A DNA stretch of 5,146 nucleotides from Peptostreptococcaceae bacterium (lineage in GTDB: Bacteria > Bacillota > Clostridia > Peptostreptococcales > Peptostreptococcaceae), in the NCBI GenBank assembly GCA_017425305.1, contig JAFOOW010000070.1, positions 1 to 5,146 of the forward strand. Reading direction: 5' to 3'. The notes below the pieces were generated by a model. The model ran no database searches and was not told where the DNA came from. It saw only the letters and a list, made by a program, of their open reading frames with translations. A program made the position numbers and the translations under genes. How positions within the stretch are numbered: the first letter of the stretch is position 1; every line of letters starts with the position of its first letter. Shown here in pieces: positions 1-5,146 of this stretch.

Positions 1-57
1 TATTTTGGAAGAAATAATATGAAATAGAAGTATAATTGGTCTATGTTTATGGAATGC

Positions 58-87
58 TTGTAAATAAAAAAAAGAATGTGCTATAAT
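58..87 (+). promoter_or_regulatory. Extended -10 promoter for tig (-clpP-clpX)
   Basis: A perfect -10 hexamer TATAAT lies at 82-87. It is preceded by TG at 79-80 with one base between, which makes it an extended -10 element. A -35-like TTGTAA lies at 58-63, 18 nt upstream. Transcription would start near 93-95 and give a leader of about 70 nt before tig. The match suggests a strong housekeeping (sigma-A) promoter. It probably also supplies clpP and clpX, because no convincing promoter is seen before either of them. The start site is inferred, not measured. Confidence 0.8.
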
Positions 88-100
88 AAAATAGTAAAAT

Positions 101-125
101 TATAGTAACTTAAACTATTACTATA
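101..125 (+). repeat. Inverted repeat in the tig leader
   Basis: TATAGTAA at 101-108 is the exact reverse complement of TTACTATA at 118-125, with a 9-nt loop. A near copy of the left arm (AATAGTAA, 90-97) sits just upstream and could compete for the same right arm. The structure would fall inside the predicted 5' leader of tig. It has only one G-C pair, so it is weak as RNA and may be chance in such AT-rich DNA. A role as a protein-binding site is equally unproven. Confidence 0.35.
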
Positions 126-149
126 CATATAAAAGAATACTCAACAATT

Positions 150-155
150 AGGAGG
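150..155 (+). promoter_or_regulatory. Ribosome binding site of tig
   Basis: This is a full consensus AGGAGG, 9 nt before the ATG at 165. It fixes the start codon and predicts strong translation, as expected for an abundant ribosome-associated chaperone. Confidence 0.92.
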
Positions 156-164
156 ATAAAAAGT

Positions 165-1451
165 ATGAAGGCAGAATTACTTAAAAGAGAAGGTAACCAA
201 GTTACTTTTAAAATAACTGTAGATAACGATAAATTTGAAGCAGCAATAACTAAAGCTTACAATAAAAATAAAGGTAAGTTCAATATACCAGGATTCAGAA
301 AAGGTAAAGCACCTAAGCAAATAATAGAAAGTCAATACGGAAAAGGTGTATTCTATAATGATGCTATAGATATGTTATTCCCTGAAGTATACCCAACAGC
401 TTTAGATGAATTAAACATAGATCCAATAAACAGACCTGACTTAGATATAGAAGAAATAAGCAAAGACAATGGTTTAGTTATGGTTATAAATGTAGAAGTT
501 AAGCCAGAAGTTAAGCTTGGAGAATACAAAGGTATAGAAATATCTAAACCTGTTTATACTGTAAATGAAGAAGAAGCTGGCTTAAGATTAGAAGAAATGA
601 GAAACAGAGCTGCTAGATTAGTAGATGTAGAAGATAGAGCTATAGAAGCTGGAGATACAGCTATAATAGACTTCGAAGGATTCCAAGATGGTGTTGCTTT
701 TGAAGGTGGAAAAGGAGAAAACTATAGCTTAGTTATAGGTTCTAACACTTTCATACCAGGATTCGAAGATCAATTAGTTGGAAAGAACAAAGGTGAAGAA
801 GTAGAAGTTAACGTTGAGTTCCCTGCTGAATACCATGCAGAAAACTTAGCTGGAAAGCCTGCTAACTTCAAGGTAGTTGTTAAGAACGTACAAAGAAAAG
901 AATTACCAGAATTAAATGATGAATTTGCAGCAGATACAACTGAATTCAATACATTAGATGAATTAAAAGCTGACTTAAGAACTAAGTTAGAAGAAGAAGC
1001 TAAAAACAGAGCTGAAGCTGAAATGAGAAATTCTTTAGTTGAAAAGGTATCAGAAGCTACTGAATTAGAAGTTCCAGAAGCTATGATAGAAGCTCAATTA
1101 GATAACATGATGATGGAATTAAACTATCAATTACAATACCAAGGATTACAGTTACAACAATTATTAGAAATGACTGGAAGAACTATAGAAGAGTTAAAAG
1201 CTGAAAGAAGAGAAGAAGCTACTAAGTTAGTAAAATCTTCTTTAATATTAGAAGCTATAGCTAAAGCTGAAAATGTAGAAGTTTCAGAAGAAGAAATAGA
1301 AGCTGAATTAGCTAAAATGGCTCAAATGTACAACATGGAAGTTGAAAAAATAAAATCAGCTATGAGACCAGCTGACTTAGAAGATATAAAAGGACAATTA
1401 ACTATAAGAAAAACTATAGATTTATTAGTTGATAATTCTAAATTAGCTTAA
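165..1451 (+). CDS. tig: Trigger factor, ribosome-associated chaperone and peptidyl-prolyl isomerase
   Basis: Trigger factor binds the ribosome beside the polypeptide exit tunnel and shields and folds nascent cytosolic proteins; it also has cis/trans prolyl isomerase activity. The 428-residue length is normal for the family, and all three domains are visible. The N-terminal ribosome-binding domain (about 1-120) carries the signature loop GFRKGKAP at 43-50. An FKBP-type isomerase domain (about 155-243) contains AIIDFEGF and IPGFE (197-201). The C-terminal substrate-cradling helical domain (about 250-428) is rich in Glu, Lys, Met and Gln, with a Met/Gln-rich stretch near 312-335. No signal peptide or membrane segment is present. 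The ATG follows an ideal ribosome binding site. It is the first gene after the promoter at 58-87, and clpP follows after 81 nt. The gene is intact and the assignment is secure. Confidence 0.98.
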   Translation: MKAELLKREGNQVTFKITVDNDKFEAAITKAYNKNKGKFNIPGFRKGKAPKQIIESQYGKGVFYNDAIDMLFPEVYPTALDELNIDPINRPDLDIEEISKDNGLVMVINVEVKPEVKLGEYKGIEISKPVYTVNEEEAGLRLEEMRNRAARLVDVEDRAIEAGDTAIIDFEGFQDGVAFEGGKGENYSLVIGSNTFIPGFEDQLVGKNKGEEVEVNVEFPAEYHAENLAGKPANFKVVVKNVQRKELPELNDEFAADTTEFNTLDELKADLRTKLEEEAKNRAEAEMRNSLVEKVSEATELEVPEAMIEAQLDNMMMELNYQLQYQGLQLQQLLEMTGRTIEELKAERREEATKLVKSSLILEAIAKAENVEVSEEEIEAELAKMAQMYNMEVEKIKSAMRPADLEDIKGQLTIRKTIDLLVDNSKLA

Positions 1452-1462
1452 TTGAAGCATAT

Positions 1463-1498
1463 TAATATACAGTAGCCTATAAAGGCTACTGTATATTA
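1463..1498 (+). terminator. Strong hairpin between tig and clpP, without a U-tract
   Basis: The arms at 1463-1478 and 1483-1498 are perfectly complementary over 16 bp, closing on a 4-nt ATAA loop. The core AGTAGCC/GGCTACT gives a GC-rich top. The hairpin begins 11 nt after the tig stop codon. It is followed by alternating TATATAGATAAA rather than a run of T, so it lacks the usual second half of an intrinsic terminator. It may act as a leaky terminator or as a 3'-end stabilising or processing structure that lets some transcripts read on into clpP. The hairpin is certain from sequence; its function is inferred. Confidence 0.6.
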
Positions 1499-1518
1499 TA
1501 TATAGATAAATTATGAAT

Positions 1519-1524
1519 AGGGGG
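1519..1524 (+). promoter_or_regulatory. Ribosome binding site of clpP
   Basis: AGGGGG lies 8 nt upstream of the ATG at 1533. It is a slightly off-consensus but good Shine-Dalgarno sequence (consensus AGGAGG) and supports that start. Confidence 0.8.
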
Positions 1525-1532
1525 TATAATCC

Positions 1533-2117
1533 ATGGCATTAGTACCTGTAGTAGTAGAACAAACAGGAAGAGGAGAAAGATCTTACGACATATATTCTAA
1601 GCTTTTAAAAGATAGAATAATATTTTTAGGAGATGAAGTAAATGATGCTACAGCAGGACTTGTAGTAGCTCAGTTATTATTCTTAGAATCAGAAGATCCA
1701 GATAAGGATATATACTTATATATAAACTCTCCAGGAGGAAGTATAACAGCTGGAATGGCTATATATGATACAATGCAATATATAAAGCCTGATGTATCAA
1801 CTATATGCATAGGAATGGCAGCTTCTATGGGAGCGTTTTTATTAGCAGCAGGAGCTAAAGGAAAGAGATATGCACTTCCTAATAGTGAAATAATGATACA
1901 CCAACCATTAGGTGGGACTAGAGGTCAAGCAACAGATATAGAAATACATGCAAAAAGAATTATAAAAATGAAAGATACATTAAACTCTATATTAGCTGAA
2001 CGTACTGGTCAGTCAATAGAAAAAATTAAAATGGATACTGAACGTGATAACTTCATGAGTTCTACTGAAGCATGTGAATATGGTTTAATAGATGAAGTGA
2101 TTACTAAAAGACCGTAG
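1533..2117 (+). CDS. clpP: ATP-dependent Clp protease, proteolytic subunit ClpP
   Basis: ClpP is a cytosolic serine peptidase. Fourteen copies form a barrel that degrades proteins threaded in by an AAA+ unfoldase such as ClpX. The 194-residue length is typical of the family. The catalytic triad is complete: Ser98 in MAASMGA, His123 in MIHQP and Asp172 in TERDNF. The oxyanion-hole strand with SPGGS at 66-70 is present. The N-terminal segment ([13 protein letters not shown], 9-21) matches the region that forms the axial gate and contacts the ATPase. It stands 81 nt after tig, with a hairpin between them, and only 17 nt before clpX, so clpP and clpX are almost certainly cotranscribed. No CtsR-type heptad repeat is visible upstream. 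The gene is intact and the assignment is secure. Some clostridia carry a second clpP elsewhere, so this may be one of two paralogues. Confidence 0.98.
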   Translation: MALVPVVVEQTGRGERSYDIYSKLLKDRIIFLGDEVNDATAGLVVAQLLFLESEDPDKDIYLYINSPGGSITAGMAIYDTMQYIKPDVSTICIGMAASMGAFLLAAGAKGKRYALPNSEIMIHQPLGGTRGQATDIEIHAKRIIKMKDTLNSILAERTGQSIEKIKMDTERDNFMSSTEACEYGLIDEVITKRP

Positions 2118-2122
2118 ACAAG

Positions 2123-2129
2123 AGAGGTG
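2123..2129 (+). promoter_or_regulatory. Ribosome binding site of clpX
   Basis: AGAGGTG in the 17-nt clpP-clpX gap ends 5 nt before the ATG at 2135. It begins 6 nt after the clpP stop codon, so ribosomes finishing clpP end close to the clpX start; translational coupling is plausible. Confidence 0.78.
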
Positions 2130-2134
2130 TTAAT

Positions 2135-3385
2135 ATGTCAAAATACGAAGATAAAAGACAGTTAAAATGTTCATTCTGCGGTAAAAATCAAGAACAAGTT
2201 AGAAGACTTATTGCAGGACCAAATGTATATATATGTGATGAGTGTGTTGAATTATGTGATGAAATAATTCAAGAAGAAATAGATGAAGTAACAGAAGAAA
2301 ATGATGTTAATTTACCTAAACCAAAGGAAATGATGAATATATTAAATGACTATGTAATAGGTCAAGAAAAAGCTAAAAAAGCTTTATCTGTAGCAGTATA
2401 TAATCATTACAAAAGAATTTATGGAAAGAATAAAGGGTCTAATAAAGAAGTTGAAATACAAAAGAGTAATATACTTTTATTAGGACCAACTGGATCAGGA
2501 AAAACTCTTCTTGCTCAAACATTAGCTAAAACTTTAAATGTTCCATTTGCAATGGCAGATGCTACATCATTAACTGAAGCTGGATATGTTGGAGAAGATG
2601 TTGAGAATATATTATTAAAACTTATACAGGCAGCTGACTTTGATATAGAGAAAGCTGAAAGAGGAATAATATACATAGACGAGATAGATAAGATAGCTAG
2701 AAAATCAGAAAACCCTTCTATAACTAGAGATGTTAGTGGAGAAGGAGTTCAGCAAGCATTATTAAAAATATTAGAAGGTACTGTGGCTAATGTTCCTCCA
2801 CAAGGTGGAAGAAAGCATCCACATCAAGAATTCTTAAAGATAGATACTACTAATATACTATTCATATTAGGAGGAGCCTTTGATGGAATAGAAAGAATAA
2901 TCCAAAGAAGAGGTGGAGAAAAAACTTTAGGATTTGGAGCTAAGATAGAAAGTAAGAAAGATATGGACCTTGGTAAAATATATGCACAGGTTCAAACAGA
3001 AGACTTACTTAAGTTTGGTATAATACCTGAATTTATAGGTAGAATACCTGTTGTAGCTACACTAGAGTTACTAGATGAAGAAGCGTTAGTAAGTATACTT
3101 AAAAAGCCTAAGAATGCACTAGTTAAGCAGTTCCAAAAACTATTAGAATTAGATGGTGTAGAGCTTGAATTTGAAGATGATGCACTTAGAGCTATAGCTA
3201 AAAAAGCTATAGAAAGAAATACAGGTGCTAGAGGTCTTAGAAGTATAGTTGAAAATATTATGATGGATATTATGTATGAAGTTCCATCTAGAGAAGATAT
3301 TAAGAAAATAATATTAACAGAAAAAACTGTTAATGAAGAAGAAGAACCTGTAGTTGTTTTAAAAGACGAAGAAGAAAGCGCATAA
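2135..3385 (+). CDS. clpX: ATP-dependent Clp protease, ATP-binding subunit ClpX
   Basis: ClpX is a hexameric AAA+ unfoldase that recognises substrates (for example ssrA-tagged proteins), unfolds them with ATP and passes them to ClpP. The 416 residues match the usual length. The N-terminal zinc-binding domain has four cysteines: C12 and C15, then C34 and C37. The AAA+ core shows Walker A GPTGSGKT (117-124), the pore-1 loop GYVG (150-153), Walker B IIYIDEID (178-185) and the RKH pore loop (226-228). It also has a predicted arginine finger R303 in EFIGRIP and sensor-2 R366 in GARGLRS. The ClpP-docking loop reads LGF (265-267), a variant of the IGF tripeptide. An acidic tail rich in Glu (about 400-415) ends the protein. 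It sits directly behind clpP, its partner, and ends in a terminator that overlaps its stop codon. The gene is intact and the assignment is secure. Confidence 0.98.
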   Translation: MSKYEDKRQLKCSFCGKNQEQVRRLIAGPNVYICDECVELCDEIIQEEIDEVTEENDVNLPKPKEMMNILNDYVIGQEKAKKALSVAVYNHYKRIYGKNKGSNKEVEIQKSNILLLGPTGSGKTLLAQTLAKTLNVPFAMADATSLTEAGYVGEDVENILLKLIQAADFDIEKAERGIIYIDEIDKIARKSENPSITRDVSGEGVQQALLKILEGTVANVPPQGGRKHPHQEFLKIDTTNILFILGGAFDGIERIIQRRGGEKTLGFGAKIESKKDMDLGKIYAQVQTEDLLKFGIIPEFIGRIPVVATLELLDEEALVSILKKPKNALVKQFQKLLELDGVELEFEDDALRAIAKKAIERNTGARGLRSIVENIMMDIMYEVPSREDIKKIILTEKTVNEEEEPVVVLKDEEESA

Positions 3386-3417
3386 AAAAGGAGCTTAAAT
3401 AGCTCCTTTTTTATTTT
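3384..3417 (+). terminator. Intrinsic terminator of clpX, overlapping its stop codon
   Basis: A GC-containing stem GGAGCT (3390-3395) and AGCTCC (3401-3406) closes a 5-nt loop. Six A (3384-3389) on the left pair with six T (3407-3412) on the right, giving 12 bp in all. The T-run continues as TTTTTTATTTT. The first two A of the left arm are the last two bases of the clpX TAA stop. The A/T symmetry means it could also stop transcription from the - strand, although no gene is seen there. It should separate clpX from lon. Confidence 0.92.
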
Positions 3418-3464
3418 AGATAGATTAAAAGGTTAGATAAGAATAAATAGGGTATACAAGCAAT

Positions 3465-3520
3465 AATAATATTACATAATAAAAATAGTAGAAAACATAT
3501 AAGATATAACTAATATTATT
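3465..3520. repeat. Spaced inverted repeat with TAATATTA palindromes near the lon promoter
   Basis: AATAATATTA at 3465-3474 is the exact reverse complement of TAATATTATT at 3511-3520, with 36 nt between them. Each arm contains the 8-bp palindrome TAATATTA (3467-3474 and 3511-3518). The downstream copy touches the first two bases of the lon -35 element. The arrangement resembles paired operator half-sites, but the sequence is pure A/T in A/T-rich DNA and may be chance. Confidence 0.35.
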
Positions 3521-3547
3521 GAAAATTAAATTATGTAAATATATAAT
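3519..3547 (+). promoter_or_regulatory. Near-consensus promoter of lon
   Basis: The -35 TTGAAA (3519-3524) and a perfect -10 TATAAT (3542-3547) are separated by the ideal 17 nt. Transcription would start near 3553-3555, leaving a leader of about 37 nt that contains the lon ribosome binding site. This predicts housekeeping (sigma-A) transcription of lon independent of the clp genes, consistent with the terminator after clpX. Confidence 0.88.
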
Positions 3548-3574
3548 AAATAAAGTGACTAATCTAGCATTTGG

Positions 3575-3584
3575 AAGGAGTGAT
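3575..3584 (+). promoter_or_regulatory. Ribosome binding site of lon
   Basis: AAGGAGTGAT is a long match to the anti-Shine-Dalgarno end of 16S rRNA. Its GGAG core ends 10 nt before the ATG at 3591, which fixes that start. Confidence 0.88.
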
Positions 3585-3590
3585 ATTAGC

Positions 3591-5146
3591 ATGGAAAAGA
3601 AATATGTAAATATAGAACGTGAACTACCTTTAGTTGCATTAAGAGGACTGGCTATATTCCCATATATGATATTAAGTTTTGATGTAGGAAGAGAGATATC
3701 ATTAAATGCATTAGAAAGTGCTATGGAAGATGATGAAATGATATTTTTAACATCTCAAAAAGATTCATCAGTTGATGAACCTACAAGTGATGATTATTAC
3801 CACACAGGTACTGTATGTAAAATAAAACAACTAGTTAAATTACCAGGTGATGGGGTTAGGGTATTAGTTGAAGGTATATCTAGAGGTGTTATAAAAGAGA
3901 TAAATCAAGAAAAACCGTACATACAAGTAACTATAGATGAAATAGTTTATGATATGGATAGCATAGAAGATAATAAAGAAATTCAAGCTACTGTAAGAAA
4001 TGTATTTGATGCTTTTGAAGAATATATAAATATAAGTAATAGAGTATCTCCAGATATACTTGCTACATTATCTGAAATGGATAATGAAAATAGATTTGTA
4101 GATACAATAGCTGCAAATATGTTTTTAAAACCAGAGCAAAAACAAGAAATATTAGATGAATTTGAAATTCAAGATAGATTAGAATTAATATTAAGAATTT
4201 TATTAGAAGAAATAGAATTACTTAAAATTGAAAAGAAAATAGCTTTAAAAGTTAAAAAGAGTATGAATAAAGTTCAAAAAGATTACTACTTAAGAGAACA
4301 ACTTAAAGCTATACAAAAGGAATTAGGTGAAGATGAAGATATAGATTCTGAAGTTGAAGAATATAGAAAGAAACTTCAAAAGTTAAAAATACCTAAGGAA
4401 TCTAAAGAAAAGATATCTAAAGAAATAGATAAGTTTTCAAAATTATCACCAATGGCTCCAGATTCAGCTGTAAGTAGAAACTACTTAGAAACTATATTCT
4501 CACTACCTTGGAATAAAGAAACTAAGGACAAGTTAGATATAAAGAGAGCTGAAGAAATATTAAATAATGAACATTATGGACTAGATAAAGTAAAAGAAAG
4601 AATTATAGAATATTTAGCTATAAGAAAATTATCAAAAACTTTAAAAGGTCCTATACTATGTTTAGTAGGACCTCCAGGTGTAGGTAAAACATCTATAGCT
4701 AAATCTATTGCAAACTCTTTAGATAGAAAATTTGTAAGAATATCTTTAGGTGGAGTAAGAGATGAAGCTGAAATAAGAGGTCATAGAAGAACATATGTGG
4801 GAGCTATACCAGGAAGGATTATAAATGGTGTAAAAGAAGCTAAAACTAAAAACCCAGTATTCTTATTAGATGAAATAGATAAGATGGCATCAGACTTTAA
4901 AGGTGATCCTTCTGCAGCTATGTTAGAGGTTTTAGATCCAGAACAAAACAAAGATTTTGTTGATCACTATTTAGAAACTCCATTTGATTTATCTAAAATA
5001 TTATTTGTTACAACAGCAAATACTTTAAGCACGATACCAAGACCATTATTAGATAGAATGGAAGTTATCGAGTTATCAGGATATATAGAAGAAGAAAAGT
5101 TAAATATAGCTAAAAAGTATTTATTACCAAAGCAAATAAAAGAGCA
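3591..5146 (+). CDS. lon: ATP-dependent protease Lon (LonA type), 3' end beyond the window
   Basis: Lon is a cytosolic homohexameric AAA+ protease that unfolds and degrades misfolded and specific regulatory proteins, with ATPase and Ser-Lys peptidase in one chain. The reading frame is open from 3591 to the last base, giving 518 whole codons plus two bases. A full LonA is usually near 770-800 residues, so about a third is missing, including the proteolytic domain. Visible are the N-terminal substrate-binding domain, opening with ELPLVALRGLAIFP, and the coiled-coil linker with the family motif YYLREQLKAIQKELGE (232-247). The AAA+ module has Walker A GPPGVGKT (360-367), the pore loop around Y402-V403-G404, Walker B VFLLDEID (423-430), sensor-1 N477 and a predicted arginine finger R489. 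The long N-terminal domain and lack of a membrane insertion separate it from LonB. It has its own promoter and ribosome binding site. Confidence 0.96.
   Translation, partial: MEKKYVNIERELPLVALRGLAIFPYMILSFDVGREISLNALESAMEDDEMIFLTSQKDSSVDEPTSDDYYHTGTVCKIKQLVKLPGDGVRVLVEGISRGVIKEINQEKPYIQVTIDEIVYDMDSIEDNKEIQATVRNVFDAFEEYINISNRVSPDILATLSEMDNENRFVDTIAANMFLKPEQKQEILDEFEIQDRLELILRILLEEIELLKIEKKIALKVKKSMNKVQKDYYLREQLKAIQKELGEDEDIDSEVEEYRKKLQKLKIPKESKEKISKEIDKFSKLSPMAPDSAVSRNYLETIFSLPWNKETKDKLDIKRAEEILNNEHYGLDKVKERIIEYLAIRKLSKTLKGPILCLVGPPGVGKTSIAKSIANSLDRKFVRISLGGVRDEAEIRGHRRTYVGAIPGRIINGVKEAKTKNPVFLLDEIDKMASDFKGDPSAAMLEVLDPEQNKDFVDHYLETPFDLSKILFVTTANTLSTIPRPLLDRMEVIELSGYIEEEKLNIAKKYLLPKQIKE

Larger units (their letters stand above)
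3418..3590 (+). promoter_or_regulatory. Upstream regulatory region of lon
   Basis: This very AT-rich stretch without a coding frame lies between the clpX terminator and lon. It holds the lon promoter, the lon ribosome binding site and two copies of the palindrome TAATATTA, each listed separately. No small gene, RNA gene or recognisable riboswitch is visible. No CIRCE element (HrcA site) and no CtsR heptad repeat are seen. Confidence 0.6.

Noticed and set aside
1..27. The tail of an upstream gene at the left edge
   Set aside because: All three forward frames reach a stop within the first 27 bases, too little to show coding.
5..36. A second upstream promoter, TTGGAA (5-10) with TATAAT (31-36)
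   Set aside because: The spacer is 20 nt, longer than usual, and the -35 is poor. The extended -10 promoter at 58-87 explains tig better. It could still be a minor start.
1452..1532. A dedicated clpP promoter (TTGAAG 1452-1457 with TATAAA 1478-1483)
   Set aside because: The spacer is 20 nt, neither box is consensus and the -10 would lie in the hairpin loop. Read-through from tig is the simpler view.
1452..1532. CtsR operator (tandem GGTCAAA heptads) controlling clpP
   Set aside because: No such heptad appears before clpP, nor before tig or lon.
3556..3592. CIRCE-like (HrcA) element, or an RBS-masking hairpin, around GAGTGATATTAGC before lon
   Set aside because: Only a loose resemblance to the GAGTGCTAA half-site and no matching TTAGCACTC left arm. 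CTAAT/ATTAG arms of 5 bp are too short in AT-rich DNA.
1..5146. A novel defence, mobile or biosynthetic system hidden in the window
   Set aside because: About 90% of the window is four conserved proteostasis genes with complete motifs. There are no transposase, integrase, CRISPR repeats, tRNA, shifts in composition or substantial antisense frames.

Overview
This window carries a protein-quality-control locus from an AT-rich, low-GC Gram-positive bacterium. Codon use (nearly all Arg as AGA, much Ile as ATA, Leu as TTA), strong AGGAGG-type ribosome binding sites and the protein sequences point to Clostridia. The Peptostreptococcaceae (Clostridioides/Paraclostridium/Romboutsia-like) are the best guess from ClpP and ClpX. 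That placement comes from recalled family sequences, not from a search.

Layout, all on the + strand: a leader with an extended -10 promoter (1-164); tig, trigger factor (165-1451); an 81-nt gap holding a perfect 16-bp hairpin with no U-tract; clpP (1533-2117); clpX, only 17 nt later (2135-3385); a strong terminator that begins inside the clpX stop codon; a 205-nt intergenic region with a near-consensus promoter (TTGAAA-17-TATAAT); and the first 518 codons of lon (3591 to the window end), cut off by the edge. No gene is visible on the - strand.

The genes make one functional set. Trigger factor meets nascent chains at the ribosome exit and helps them fold. ClpX unfolds tagged or damaged proteins and feeds them to the ClpP chamber. 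Lon is a second ATP-dependent protease that combines unfoldase and peptidase in one chain. The sequence suggests two transcription units: tig-clpP-clpX, possibly with partial attenuation after tig, and lon from its own promoter.

I looked for an undescribed system and did not find one. This is conserved housekeeping DNA with intact genes and all expected motifs. The points worth a second look are regulatory: the U-less hairpin between tig and clpP, the terminator fused to the clpX stop codon, a pair of palindromes near the lon promoter, a small inverted repeat in the tig leader, and the absence of lonB between clpX and lon.
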